Of a stretch of 64,000 nt of DNA, positions 8,603 to 17,340 are shown piece after piece. The stretch is from SAR324 cluster bacterium. GTDB lineage: Bacteria > SAR324 > XYD2-FULL-50-16. The notes beneath the pieces are model-generated. The model searched no databases, was not told the origin of the DNA, and saw only the letters and a program-made list of their open reading frames with translations. The position numbers and the translations under genes were made by a program. The stretch is from contig JANQGX010000007.1 of assembly GCA_028282885.1 (NCBI GenBank), positions 186,001 through 250,000 of the forward strand, in the 5' to 3' direction. Every line of letters begins with the position of its first letter. Positions within the stretch are counted from its first letter, which is position 1.

Positions 8603-9451
8603 ATGTTAATTGAGAATCTGGAAAACACCGAGCTTGAAGAGATTCACAAGGCATTTATTGATGCCTTTTCCGAATACGAAATACAGATCGACATGCCAAT
8701 AGCCAAATTAGAGGAAATGCTTGTGGTCAGAAGTCTTCACAAGGGCTATTCCGTCTGCTGCAGAATCGATGACACTATCGCTGGATTTGCCCTCATTGGT
8801 TATCGCCTGCTAGAAGGTAAAAGAACCATTTATGATATTGCTACGGGTACGATAAAACAGTATCAGAACCAGGGAGTTGGCGGAATACTCATCCGTTCGC
8901 TGAAAGAAGCGATGGTCCGGGATCAACTGGATCGTTTTCAACTGGAAGTGTTGGAAAACAATATCGCAGCCCAAAAACTTTACGAGAAAAACGGTTTTGC
9001 TAAATCCAGAAAGCTGAAATGCTATTCAACAGAAAAAAACCAACTGCGTGAACCGGAAGTGACCTATGAAATTGCTGAGGACGATTCTTTGCTGCAAACC
9101 ATTCGGGAGGAGGACTATCTGGGTTATCAGCCGGCCTGGCAAAACTCTTTGTTGTCATATCAAAACCTGAAAACGAGATACAGGGTTGTGGTGTTGAAAG
9201 ACAAGACGGAAATAGCCGGTTATGGACTGGTACATAAAGAAAATGGAGATATTCTGCAACTGGGAATCAATCCTCGTTACCGAAACGAAAATATCGAGGG
9301 GCAACTCGTTGGCTTGTTAAAAGAAAAAACCACCGCTAATGAATTAAAAATCCTGAACATTGAAGCAGATTCGGTATTAAGTCATAAAATCGAGAAAATG
9401 GGCTTTGAAAATTTAATCAATCAATTCGAGATGGTTCTGTCCATGGCCTGA
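8603..9451 (+). CDS. GNAT family N-acetyltransferase with two GNAT-like halves
   Basis: Cytoplasmic acyltransferase of 282 residues. The N-terminal half is a clear GNAT domain: an acyl-CoA-binding loop is seen as YQNQGVGGILIRSL (about residues 92-105) and the following strand-helix as FQLEVLENNIAAQKLYEKNGF, the classic motif B. The C-terminal half repeats the pattern weakly (AGYGLVHKENGDILQLGINPRYR, then LNIEADSVLSHKIEKMGFE) and looks like a degenerate second GNAT domain. The ATG at 8603 follows AAGGTG. It stands alone between two gaps of more than 250 bp. Substrate is unknown; tandem GNATs act on small molecules, antibiotics or peptides. Confidence 0.85.
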   Translation: MLIENLENTELEEIHKAFIDAFSEYEIQIDMPIAKLEEMLVVRSLHKGYSVCCRIDDTIAGFALIGYRLLEGKRTIYDIATGTIKQYQNQGVGGILIRSLKEAMVRDQLDRFQLEVLENNIAAQKLYEKNGFAKSRKLKCYSTEKNQLREPEVTYEIAEDDSLLQTIREEDYLGYQPAWQNSLLSYQNLKTRYRVVVLKDKTEIAGYGLVHKENGDILQLGINPRYRNENIEGQLVGLLKEKTTANELKILNIEADSVLSHKIEKMGFENLINQFEMVLSMA

Positions 9452-9711
9452 AGTCATCTGTGTTCAACAAAGAGTCAGCACAAACACATCGGCTGACGTC
9501 ACACAACCTGGCAGGTTCTGGAAATCATCATGACGGAGTTAACAGGGGCGGACGCTCGCAGAATCCTTGATCCCGTCACCGGGTTTGAGTTGTTACAACC
9601 CTAGGGAAGAAATTGCCTGCAAACCGATCCGACCATACTGATGTGCAAAAAACCTTGCTCATTCCTGAATCGAATATATTGACAGGATAGAGAGCTTTTT
9701 TCCCCGCCTCT

Positions 9712-10014
9712 TCAGGTTCTATCCGGATACTTCTCAAAGGTATTCAATTCAAATTTAGCCTTTCCCGTAGCCATGAGTTCTGCCCAGCTCTTGTTGACAT
9801 CCTCCCAGTCGGGACTGCCCATGCATTGTTCATGATCTGCTTGTTTTTCCCATTCCAGAACGGTCAGCAATTGCTCTTTATCGTGGGACAGGTAGCCCTG
9901 CAGTGAGATGAATCCCGGCTGCTGTTTGAACACAGGTCGAGAGCGATCAGCGATATCCAGCACCATATCCTTTACCTCGCTGGTAAAAGACAGTTTAGTA
10001 ATGGCAATGAACAT
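9712..10014 (-). CDS. Antibiotic biosynthesis monooxygenase (ABM) domain protein
   Basis: A 100-residue protein with a single ABM/ferredoxin-like fold. The pattern is a first strand (MFIAITKLSF), a helix, the segment QPGFISLQGYLSHDKEQLLTVLEWEKQADHEQCMGS with the conserved WE-x-QAxHE-type turn, and a short C-terminal strand (KFELNTFEKYP). The ATG at 10014 follows AAGGAG, a strong site. It is 52 bp downstream of a PNPOx-like gene on the same strand and probably co-transcribed with it. ABM proteins are small dimeric oxygenases or haem/quinone-interacting proteins; many have no known role, so function is not assigned further. Confidence 0.85.
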   Translation of the reverse strand: MFIAITKLSFTSEVKDMVLDIADRSRPVFKQQPGFISLQGYLSHDKEQLLTVLEWEKQADHEQCMGSPDWEDVNKSWAELMATGKAKFELNTFEKYPDRT

Positions 10015-10066
10015 TGTATTCTCCTTGGTATTCCGGGTGAAGAGGAGTTAACAAATATTGGTCACA

Positions 10067-10513
10067 CTATAAGGTTAACCATTCACGGTTCCCGAATCCT
10101 TTCCGGTTGTCAATCCACCATCCTTCTTTTGGTTTGATTTCAAAAACACGAAAATCCATCTCAGGGTTAGAGGTCATCTCGGCCATAAAGGGAAATTTCT
10201 CAATAAACAGGCTCATCACCTTTTGAACCTTCTCTTCGTCAGTTACAGCTTCTGCTTCTCCGGCCATCTGAACGCCTTGAATCTGTGAAAAATCGCTGTA
10301 CTGTTCGGAAACAGTGAAAGCAACATTCCGGTTTTCCGCTATATTGGCTGCTTTTCTGGTTTTGCTGTCGGTCGAAAAATAGACTGTTGATCCCACGGAA
10401 ACATAAGATACATCATGTGCCATAGGAGTTCCCGATGCGCTGACTGTGGCTAGTGTCATGTGTGCGTGCTCGCTTAAATAGCGGTTCATATCTTTAGCTG
10501 CTTGTTCAGCCAT
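10067..10513 (-). CDS. Pyridoxamine 5'-phosphate oxidase-like FMN-binding protein
   Basis: Split-barrel flavin-binding protein of 148 residues. The N-terminal strand-turn MTLATVSASGTPMAHDVSYV and the following STVYFSTDSKTRKAANI are the usual FMN-phosphate contacts of PNPOx-like proteins; the C terminus has VFEIKPKEGWWIDNRKGFG. The ATG at 10513 has GGAG 7 bases upstream; the longer frame to 10582 has no such site. With the downstream ABM gene it forms a two-gene unit, and it is divergent from the acyltransferase gene. Family members bind FMN, F420, haem or biliverdin and act as small-molecule reductases or nitrosative/oxidative stress proteins; the cofactor here is not known. Confidence 0.87.
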   Translation of the reverse strand: MAEQAAKDMNRYLSEHAHMTLATVSASGTPMAHDVSYVSVGSTVYFSTDSKTRKAANIAENRNVAFTVSEQYSDFSQIQGVQMAGEAEAVTDEEKVQKVMSLFIEKFPFMAEMTSNPEMDFRVFEIKPKEGWWIDNRKGFGNREWLTL

Positions 10514-10768
10514 TTCATTTCTCCATTGAAAGTTGATTGATGATTTGTTGACTTCAAATGTAAGACGATTGGGAAGATTCAAAAACCGGCATTTATGACA
10601 ATATAACCGGTATAATGTGCCAAATTGATAGACCCTTCTTTTTGAGAACCAATCAACTTTTTTCTACCATTTATCATTGACAAAAACGTTCAAGATATCA
10701 TTTATGCATAATGATAAACTCAACAAGCGTTTTGCCATTCAAATTTGAATCAACCCACGGAGCATCTA

Positions 10769-12547
10769 ATGAACATTGGCAGAAAATATGAACTGGATTG
10801 GATTCGGATGTTTGCCATCTTGATTGTGTTTCTCTATCACAGCACCCGTTTTTTTAACCTGGGTGACTGGCACATGAAGAACATAGATACCTATGTCTGG
10901 ATGGAAATCTGGAATGTCTTTGTTACCCGGTGGATGATGCCGCTGTTTTTTATCATATCCGGAGCAAGTCTGTTTTATGCGCTGGGGAAATCAGGAGGTT
11001 GGAGGCATTTCTATTCTGACAAGTTTCTAAGACTGTTTATTCCGGTCTTGCTTGCCTCGGTGACCCATGCGGCCTTTCAGGTGTATATTGAAAGGATAAC
11101 CCACGGTCAATATTCGGGTTCGTTTATTTCCTTTATCCCTGAGTATTTTAACGGTGTTTATGTAGGAATCGGTAACTCGGGAGCCAGCAATTTTGCCAAT
11201 GTGGGAATGCATCTCTGGTATTTGGTGTTTCTGTTTATCTACAGCCTGATCTGCTATCGTCTCTTTGTCTGGTTTAAGGCAGGGGGAAAGCACCTCCTGG
11301 AGAGAATCACATCACTATCTGCTGTTCCCGGATTGATTTACGTCTGGTTTGCACTTCCCTTGATCATCCTGAAAGGTCTGGTGCCGGCTTCCATTCTTGA
11401 AGTTGGTAATGGCGGATGGGGATTCATTTATTATTTATGGTTTTTGATATCGGGTTTCATCATTTTCTCAAGCAACCGACTTCAGGACACAATCAAAAAA
11501 CAGCGCTGGATTTCCCTGTTTCTGGGACTGGTAATTTCCATGATACACCTTTATTTACTGTTTGGTGTCTCAAATCCGGTTCTCCAGGGCAGTAGTGGAA
11601 ACTGGACATCTGCCCTCCTCTCATATCTCAGCGCCTGGTGCTGGCTGTTTGCCCTACTCGGATTTGGAATGCAGCATTTCTCAATCAACAGACCATTCCT
11701 GCAACACACCAATGAAGCTGTATTGCCTTTTTTTATATTGCACCAGACTGTTCTCGTCTGTTTCGGATACTTTATATTGAAATGGGAGATTCATGATCTT
11801 CTGAAATGGGCCCTGGTATTTTCAAGCTCTTTCATTTTCGTTGTTGCAATATACAGTGCTGTGATTCGCAGAATCGATCTGTTTCGGTTTCTTTTCGGCA
11901 TGAAAACTGTCCAACCGGGTTACCGGTTTTTCGGCAAGGGAATAGTTTCGATAATCTTGTTGCTCGGTTGGATCGGTTTGAGTGTTTTCACCGCCATTAC
12001 TCACACGGGCATTGCAGACCGGCAACTGCAACCGCAAAAGCTGGAATTCAATTCCGGACAGGATATCGTTTTAGACGCAGATTCCATTACGAGACAATCA
12101 ACAACAGGATTACAGATCATCGATGATAAGGATGCTTCCATCGGCCGCGCCATCGAGTTCACTGCCGGAACCAACCAGAGCGTGAAGGCGGACCCGGATG
12201 TCTACATCGATTATCAATTTTCAGCACCAGCGGGAAGCTATTATCTCTGGATTAGAGGAAAAAGCGAAACTGATAGTGAACTGACGGATTCCATCTGGCT
12301 GCAGACGGACAACCAGTTGGGAACTTCACTGGGGAGCGCCCATTTGGGGAACTGGAATTCGTTTCAAACCGTGGGAGTGTATTCCTGGGCTGGTGATGTC
12401 TACCTGCCGTACCTGATTAACCTGAAGCATAGCGGGAATCACGTCATCCGAGTTCAACCCCGACAGGTACCTCACAGGATCGACCAGATTCTGTTGAGCA
12501 AATCTCAGTCCCGAATTCCGGATAGCGGAGATCCCGTGCACCGATGA
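10769..12547 (+). CDS. Acyltransferase-3 family membrane protein with C-terminal beta-sandwich-like domain
   Basis: Integral membrane O-acyltransferase of about 592 residues. The N-terminal part (residues 1 to about 405) has some ten hydrophobic helices; the family hallmark is at the start, YELDWIRMFAILIVFLYHS, with the proposed catalytic His, followed by WMMPLFFIISGASLFYAL. The last 165 residues leave the membrane and look like an all-beta module with alternating hydrophobics (YIDYQFSAPAGSYYLWIRGK, IRVQPRQVPHRIDQILL), resembling carbohydrate-binding or discoidin-like sandwiches. The ATG at 10769 follows GGAG; an in-frame TTG at 10745 is upstream. Such enzymes acetylate or succinylate surface glycans. 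The stop overlaps the start of a damaged channel gene (ATGA). Confidence 0.87.
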   Translation: MNIGRKYELDWIRMFAILIVFLYHSTRFFNLGDWHMKNIDTYVWMEIWNVFVTRWMMPLFFIISGASLFYALGKSGGWRHFYSDKFLRLFIPVLLASVTHAAFQVYIERITHGQYSGSFISFIPEYFNGVYVGIGNSGASNFANVGMHLWYLVFLFIYSLICYRLFVWFKAGGKHLLERITSLSAVPGLIYVWFALPLIILKGLVPASILEVGNGGWGFIYYLWFLISGFIIFSSNRLQDTIKKQRWISLFLGLVISMIHLYLLFGVSNPVLQGSSGNWTSALLSYLSAWCWLFALLGFGMQHFSINRPFLQHTNEAVLPFFILHQTVLVCFGYFILKWEIHDLLKWALVFSSSFIFVVAIYSAVIRRIDLFRFLFGMKTVQPGYRFFGKGIVSIILLLGWIGLSVFTAITHTGIADRQLQPQKLEFNSGQDIVLDADSITRQSTTGLQIIDDKDASIGRAIEFTAGTNQSVKADPDVYIDYQFSAPAGSYYLWIRGKSETDSELTDSIWLQTDNQLGTSLGSAHLGNWNSFQTVGVYSWAGDVYLPYLINLKHSGNHVIRVQPRQVPHRIDQILLSKSQSRIPDSGDPVHR

Positions 12548-12869
12548 TCAAGCGAATGAGGGCCGTTCGATTGAATGGCCCGGAGGCTGATAGAGAGAAA
12601 ATAAAAATATACCTTGTGATTTTTGCTTTTCTATTGCTTATGGGGATTACCGGTTTCATACTGTTGGAGGAGATTTCCTTTACTAACGCATTTTACTTCA
12701 CCATTATAACCATGGCGACTGTCGGTTATGGCGACATCTATCCCACACAGCGATTGGAAAGCTTCTGGCCCTGAATGATCGCAAACATCCGGAGTTCGAT
12801 GTGGTCAGGATCTATTCACTTCTTACACTGGATTGGGCCAGGTATGTTGAGTATTTGAAAGACAGCTAG
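12544..12869 (+). pseudogene. Two-helix potassium channel gene, frameshifted and shortened
   Basis: From the ATG at 12544 the frame gives one hydrophobic helix (IYLVIFAFLLLMGITGFILL) and a perfect potassium selectivity filter, ITMATVGYGDIYPT, then ends at a TGA at 12772 after seven unrelated residues. In the +2 frame directly over the same bases the reading TAIGKLLAL, the normal continuation of the filter region, is found, followed by a charged tail ending at TAG 12867-12869. The second transmembrane helix and the cytoplasmic RCK/TrkA-N domain are absent. I read this as one base lost near 12745 plus a larger deletion. The ATG overlaps the stop of the acyltransferase gene, so it was probably co-translated with it. 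A sequencing error could explain the frameshift but not the missing helix. Confidence 0.65.
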
Positions 12870-12942
12870 AGCTATCTTTTTTCGCTGGCAATGAGAGTGA
12901 ATCCCTTCGATCCGAATGCAAATGCGATTGTTGAATAGGTAA

Positions 12943-14232
12943 ATGACCATGAACACTGATCCGACTAAGATGCAACCCTTTGAAATCTGCTCCATCAGAC
13001 CCCCCACGGAGAATTACAGCCTGACCTTCAGGCTGACCAGAAATTGCTACTGGAACAGATGCGCCTTTTGCCCGGTTTACAAATTCGGTGCTCGTTTTTC
13101 CCGTCGCAGTATGGAAGAGGTTATGAACGATATTGCACATGCGCGAATGCTGTATGATCTCATGTCGGAACGGAATATTCTGGAACACACAGCTCATGAC
13201 GAAGCATATCAAAAAGTGCAACATCTTGCTGATGAAATAATCTCTCTCAACCCGACTCTAAAGCTGGAACATCAAGAGGGCAATCCGCGTCAAGATCTGG
13301 ACCCGAAGCTGGAATGGTTCTTATCCTGGTTCAAGGACAAACCGGGTATTAAAGACAGTCTTGAAAATCTCCTCATCTGGCACATGTCGGGTGGCGAAAC
13401 CTGTTTTCTGGGTGATGCGGATTCGTTGATTCTTAAACCCGACTTTTTGGGCAGTGTCATAAAGGTTGCAAAAGAAAGCTTCCCAACCCTGCAAAGATAT
13501 ACTGTTTACGGCCGAACGCGTTCGGCGGCTCGATCCAGAAAGCTCAGTGAGTTGCAGGCCTATCGTAACGCGGGTCTTCATCGGGTTCATTTCGGTCTGG
13601 AAAGTGGTTCGGATGCCGTTTTGAAATTGGTCAAAAAAGGAGAAACCCGAACCGATCATATCGAAGGAGGGCTCAAGACCCGCGACGCAGGGCTTTCAGT
13701 TTCTTTTTACCTAATGCCGGGATTGGGAGGCGTCGACCTGTCCGGTGAGCATGCGCTGCAAACGGCAGATGTGATTAACAGGGTCTCTCCCGACTTCCTG
13801 CGCCTACGATCCCTACAGATTTTTCCCCAAACACCCCTGGAAGAGCGTCGAAACAAGGGACAGTTCGTCGAACTTAATGAGCATCAATTGGTTTCCGAGA
13901 TTCGACTGTTGATTGATTCCATAAACACCCCAACCCAATTGTACAGTGACAGTGCTGTTAACCTGGTGCAGGTCAATGGATTGCTGCCGGAAGAAAAACC
14001 TGAAATGCTGGCAAAACTGGATGAGTTTCTTAACCTTTCGCAAAGAGAGCAATTGATCTACAGTTTCAAAAACAGAATATCAGCTTTTTTAGGCCAGTAC
14101 GGAGGATTAACACAGGATATATATCAAATGATCGCTCCCTTTTTGCACGGACAGGATCTGGATTACGGAGCAATGTCCAACCGGAATTTGAAAGATTCGA
14201 TACGATTAATCAGGTCAAAACTCATGCCTTGA
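12943..14232 (+). CDS. Radical SAM protein with CX4CX2C cluster motif
   Basis: Radical S-adenosylmethionine enzyme of 429 residues. The cluster motif is NCYWNRCAFC near residues 34-43, so the spacing is CX4CX2C instead of the standard CX3CX2C. Other elements of the Elp3/MiaB-like barrel are visible: MSGGETCFLGD, YTVYGRTRSA, the strand HRVHFGLESGSDAVL and the following helix VKKGE. The C-terminal 120 residues are helical and unassigned. An internal insertion of about 90 residues between the cluster motif and the MSGGE strand is rich in acidic residues. It is followed 45 bp downstream by a SAM-dependent methyltransferase gene on the same strand, suggesting joint modification chemistry (inference). 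Either of two close ATGs (12943, 12949) could be used. Confidence 0.85.
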   Translation: MTMNTDPTKMQPFEICSIRPPTENYSLTFRLTRNCYWNRCAFCPVYKFGARFSRRSMEEVMNDIAHARMLYDLMSERNILEHTAHDEAYQKVQHLADEIISLNPTLKLEHQEGNPRQDLDPKLEWFLSWFKDKPGIKDSLENLLIWHMSGGETCFLGDADSLILKPDFLGSVIKVAKESFPTLQRYTVYGRTRSAARSRKLSELQAYRNAGLHRVHFGLESGSDAVLKLVKKGETRTDHIEGGLKTRDAGLSVSFYLMPGLGGVDLSGEHALQTADVINRVSPDFLRLRSLQIFPQTPLEERRNKGQFVELNEHQLVSEIRLLIDSINTPTQLYSDSAVNLVQVNGLLPEEKPEMLAKLDEFLNLSQREQLIYSFKNRISAFLGQYGGLTQDIYQMIAPFLHGQDLDYGAMSNRNLKDSIRLIRSKLMP

Positions 14233-14277
14233 AGCCAGTTGCTGTGCAATTGAATCCATCTGTAGCCAGGAGAAATC

Positions 14278-14961
14278 ATGAATCAATATTATGCTAAATC
14301 ACTTTCAGGCGAGCAATTACAGCAATGCTACGACATAGCCCCACCTGCCGTTAAGCAGTTTTTAAAGGACGAAATTGATTTTATTGCCGAACTCCTTTCC
14401 CCTACGGACGTTGTATTGGAACTGGGAAGTGGATACGGCAGGGTTATCCGAGAACTGTCTCCCTTCGCCGGAAAACTAACGGGAATCGATAACGCAGCCG
14501 GTAATATCAAAATGTCCACCGAATATCTGGCGGGAGTGGGCAATTGCCAGTGCATATTCATGGACGCAGGCCAATTGGAATTTGAAAGCCAGAGTTTTGA
14601 CGTTGTTCTTTGTATTCAAAACGGCATATCGGCGCTGAAAATCGATGCTGAAAAGTTGATATCAGATGTTTTGGAGGTACTGAAACCGGGTGGTAAAATC
14701 CTGCTGTCCAGTTATTCCTCAAAATTCTGGGAGGACCGACTTCATTGGTTCCGCCTGCAATCCCGGCACGGTCTTCTTGGAGAGATAGACGAAGATGCTA
14801 CCGGAAATGGTGTAATCGTCTGTAAGGATGGTTTTAAAGCGACCACCTTTACCGAATATGATTTCAAGCAATTGGGAAAACGTCTTGACCTGATTTACAC
14901 AATTCAGGAAGTCAGCAATTCGGTGGTGTTTTGTGAATATACACGTAGAGTTAGAAGCTGA
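14278..14961 (+). CDS. Class I SAM-dependent methyltransferase
   Basis: Cytoplasmic methyltransferase of 227 residues. Motif I, the SAM-binding glycine loop, is VVLELGSGYGRVIREL (about 43-58); the acidic end of strand two is in LTGIDNAAGNIKMS; motif II and III regions are CIFMDAGQLEFESQSFDVVLCIQ and VLKPGGKILLSSYS. The ATG at 14278 follows AGGAG. It lies 45 bp behind a radical SAM gene and is probably transcribed with it. The methyl acceptor is unknown; the sequence most resembles the broad Methyltransf_11/25 group acting on small molecules. Confidence 0.87.
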   Translation: MNQYYAKSLSGEQLQQCYDIAPPAVKQFLKDEIDFIAELLSPTDVVLELGSGYGRVIRELSPFAGKLTGIDNAAGNIKMSTEYLAGVGNCQCIFMDAGQLEFESQSFDVVLCIQNGISALKIDAEKLISDVLEVLKPGGKILLSSYSSKFWEDRLHWFRLQSRHGLLGEIDEDATGNGVIVCKDGFKATTFTEYDFKQLGKRLDLIYTIQEVSNSVVFCEYTRRVRS

Positions 14962-15030
14962 CTAACAGGATAGAAACAGCACCAACCTTATCAAGCCAAA
15001 TCAGTTGGTAATGGAAGGTCGGACAAGCTT

Positions 15031-15738
15031 TTACTTTTTCAATCCCAGGTAGGCTTCAACCAATCCTTTATCCTTTTTTGCATCTTCCGCGGATCCCTGC
15101 CAGACATCTACTCCCGATTCCAATACACATACTTGATCCGCAACTTCAAAAGCACGAGCGGTATTCTGTTCCACCAGCAGGATGGTGACACCATCTTTCT
15201 TTAGTTTCTCAATGGCCAGGTAGCACAAGTCAATAACTTTTGGCATCAAACCCAATGATAGTTCGTCGATAATCAGCAGTTTCGGATTCGGCATCAATGC
15301 CCTGCCGATGGCAAGCATTTGTTGTTCACCCCCGGAAAGTGATCCGGCCTGTTGAGAGACACGTTCCGCAAGTCTTGGAAAAAGCTGGAACACCTTTTCC
15401 TTGTTATCCTTGAACTGAGTAGTGGGAAGCGAATAACAACCAACAGCCAGGTTTTCTTCCACTGTCATATCGGAAAACAATCGCCTCCCCTCCGGAGCCA
15501 CAGTGATACCCAGCTTCACCCTGTCCCTGGCCGGAACTGCCGCCAGATTCTGTCCTTCAAACAGAATTCTCCCCGATTTAACCTCCACATGGCCGGCAAT
15601 GGACATGATGGTGGATGATTTACCGGCACCATTCGCCCCGATCATTGCGAAAACAACCCCTTCGGGAACAAAAACCGACAGCTCGTTGACCACAGACAAT
15701 GAACCGTAACCGCAACTCATTTCTTCCAAACGCAACAT
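15031..15738 (-). CDS. livF: Branched-chain amino acid-type ABC transporter ATPase LivF
   Basis: ATPase of 235 residues with all expected motifs: Walker A GANGAGKS near residue 34, Q-loop region VAPEGRRLFSDMTVEENL, signature LSGGEQQ, Walker B LLIIDELSLGL and the switch His replaced in LLVEQN as usual for LivF. It is the last gene of a five-gene minus-strand operon (binding protein, LivH, LivM, LivG, LivF) and starts 11 bp downstream of livG. It energises import together with LivG at the inner membrane. The substrate of such systems ranges from branched-chain amino acids to urea, amides and short-chain acids, so the name refers to the family. Confidence 0.93.
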   Translation of the reverse strand: MLRLEEMSCGYGSLSVVNELSVFVPEGVVFAMIGANGAGKSSTIMSIAGHVEVKSGRILFEGQNLAAVPARDRVKLGITVAPEGRRLFSDMTVEENLAVGCYSLPTTQFKDNKEKVFQLFPRLAERVSQQAGSLSGGEQQMLAIGRALMPNPKLLIIDELSLGLMPKVIDLCYLAIEKLKKDGVTILLVEQNTARAFEVADQVCVLESGVDVWQGSAEDAKKDKGLVEAYLGLKK

Positions 15739-15749
15739 AGATCCTCCCT

Positions 15750-16481
15750 TTATCCCAAATATGCCGATTGGACGTCTGCATCATTCATGACCATATGAGG
15801 CTCTCCTTCGCCGATTTTTCTCCCGTTGTCGATCACGACCAATCGGTGGCAAATTCGTATCACTTCACTCAGGTTATGCTCAATCAAGATAATTGTCTGT
15901 CCTTTCCGATTGAGTTCCCAAAGCGTATCCGAAAGCTGCACCGCTTCAACTTGATTTAGTCCGGCAAGAGGTTCATCCAACAGCAGCAGCTTCGGTTTCA
16001 AAGCTAAGGCACGGGCCAGTTCCAGGCGTTTCAAATAACCGAGGGGCAGATTGGATGGACTGGATGAAGCAACTTCTTCGATTCCTACCATATTCAATAA
16101 ACGTTTGGCTTCCTCGTTTTCGGGAGATCGATTAACTTTGAACAGTGAGGCAATTGGGTTTTTTGTTTTGTGATATCCTGCCACAAATGCCACATTTTCC
16201 AAAACCGTCATGGAGCGAAAAGGGCTGACTATTTGCTGAGAAAGTCCAATCCCCAAACGGATGCGTTGATAAGAAGGAAGCTTGTTCAATATCCGATCTT
16301 CAAGCCTGACAGTACCGAGGCTGGGAGTTACCGAACCGGTGATAACCCGCATGAGGGTTGTTTTCCCTGCGCCGTTTGGACCAATCAAGCCCAGCAGTTC
16401 TCCCTTTTTCAGAACAAATGAAACCTGGTCGACAGCTCTTACCCCGCCGAAATCAACGGTGATGTCGTTAATCTGCAGCAT
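15750..16481 (-). CDS. livG: Branched-chain amino acid-type ABC transporter ATPase LivG
   Basis: ATPase of 243 residues, partner of LivF. Walker A is GPNGAGKTTLMRVITG near residue 34; Walker B LLLLDEPLAGLNQ and the switch region IILIEHNL are present. The signature region reads LPLGYLKRLELARALA, a LivG-type variant of LSGGQ. The ATG at 16481 has a GGAAGG element 5 bases upstream and overlaps the end of livM by 14 bp, which supports translational coupling; a TTG at 16505 is a poorer alternative. The family-specific insertion around NRSPENEEAKRLLNMVGIEE is present. Confidence 0.93.
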   Translation of the reverse strand: MLQINDITVDFGGVRAVDQVSFVLKKGELLGLIGPNGAGKTTLMRVITGSVTPSLGTVRLEDRILNKLPSYQRIRLGIGLSQQIVSPFRSMTVLENVAFVAGYHKTKNPIASLFKVNRSPENEEAKRLLNMVGIEEVASSSPSNLPLGYLKRLELARALALKPKLLLLDEPLAGLNQVEAVQLSDTLWELNRKGQTIILIEHNLSEVIRICHRLVVIDNGRKIGEGEPHMVMNDADVQSAYLG

Positions 16482-17337
16482 GGAGACCTTCCTTTGAATT
16501 GACAAGCCGTCCCTTTAAATCCGCAACAATTCCACTGAGTCCCTGCGGACTGAATAACATAACAATGCACAACAAGGTACCGTACACCAGAAGCTTATAG
16601 TCATCTATGAACTGGAACCAGAGAGGGAAAACACTCAGCACGGCGGCGGCGGTTATCACCCCCCAGACCGATCCGGTTCCGCCGATCACCACCATTGATA
16701 ATACCGTAATGGATTCGATAAATCCAAAGCTCTCGGGATCAATAAATTTCACGTTATGCGCGTATAAAGCACCGGCAAGTCCTGCAAAGGCAGTACCTAG
16801 TGCAAATGCTATCAATTTAAAGCTTGCTACATTTACACCGACTATACTCGCCGTATCTTCATCCTCCGCAACCGCATCAAATGTATAACCCATCCATGAA
16901 CGCTTGAGATAAAGACTGAATATGGCGAGAATGACTACAAGCAGAATCACAAACACCATATATCCCAACTTTCCCCAGCCCGGGTCAGGAATCATGGCGA
17001 TGCCCATTTCACCGCCGAGCACCTCCTGTTTTCTGACAACACCGGTAAATAAAAAGGAAACGCCCATGGTCGTGATGGCTAAAAAATCATGCCTCACCCG
17101 CAGGCTGGAAAACCCGACAATAATCCCGATCAAACAGGACAGAGCCATTGCTCCCGGCAAGGACAGCAGAAATGGAACTCCGGATTTGGTCAGGATAGAC
17201 GACGTGTAAGCCCCAACCCCGATAAATGCTGCATGCCCCAAACTGATTTGACCACAAAATCCCAGGATCATGTTCAGACTGAGCGCCCCGATGATACTGA
17301 TCCCCACGATGGTCAACAGACTAATTTCATATTCCAT
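16468..17337 (-). CDS. livM: Branched-chain amino acid-type ABC transporter permease LivM
   Basis: Inner-membrane permease of 289 residues with eight or so hydrophobic helices. Characteristic LivM sequences are LSLNMILGFCGQISLGHAAFIGVGAY near residues 19-44, FDAVAEDEDTASIVGVNVASFKLIAFALG and VIGGTGSVWGVITAAAV. It starts 3 bp after the stop of livH and overlaps livG, so the whole transporter is tightly coupled. With LivH it forms the translocation pore. Confidence 0.93.
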   Translation of the reverse strand: MEYEISLLTIVGISIIGALSLNMILGFCGQISLGHAAFIGVGAYTSSILTKSGVPFLLSLPGAMALSCLIGIIVGFSSLRVRHDFLAITTMGVSFLFTGVVRKQEVLGGEMGIAMIPDPGWGKLGYMVFVILLVVILAIFSLYLKRSWMGYTFDAVAEDEDTASIVGVNVASFKLIAFALGTAFAGLAGALYAHNVKFIDPESFGFIESITVLSMVVIGGTGSVWGVITAAAVLSVFPLWFQFIDDYKLLVYGTLLCIVMLFSPQGLSGIVADLKGRLVNSKEGLHAAD

Positions 17338-17340
17338 TAT

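Noticed and set aside
9505..9517. AACCTG-G-CAGGTT palindrome after the GNAT gene
   Set aside because: Short, no T-run and no promoter context; likely chance.
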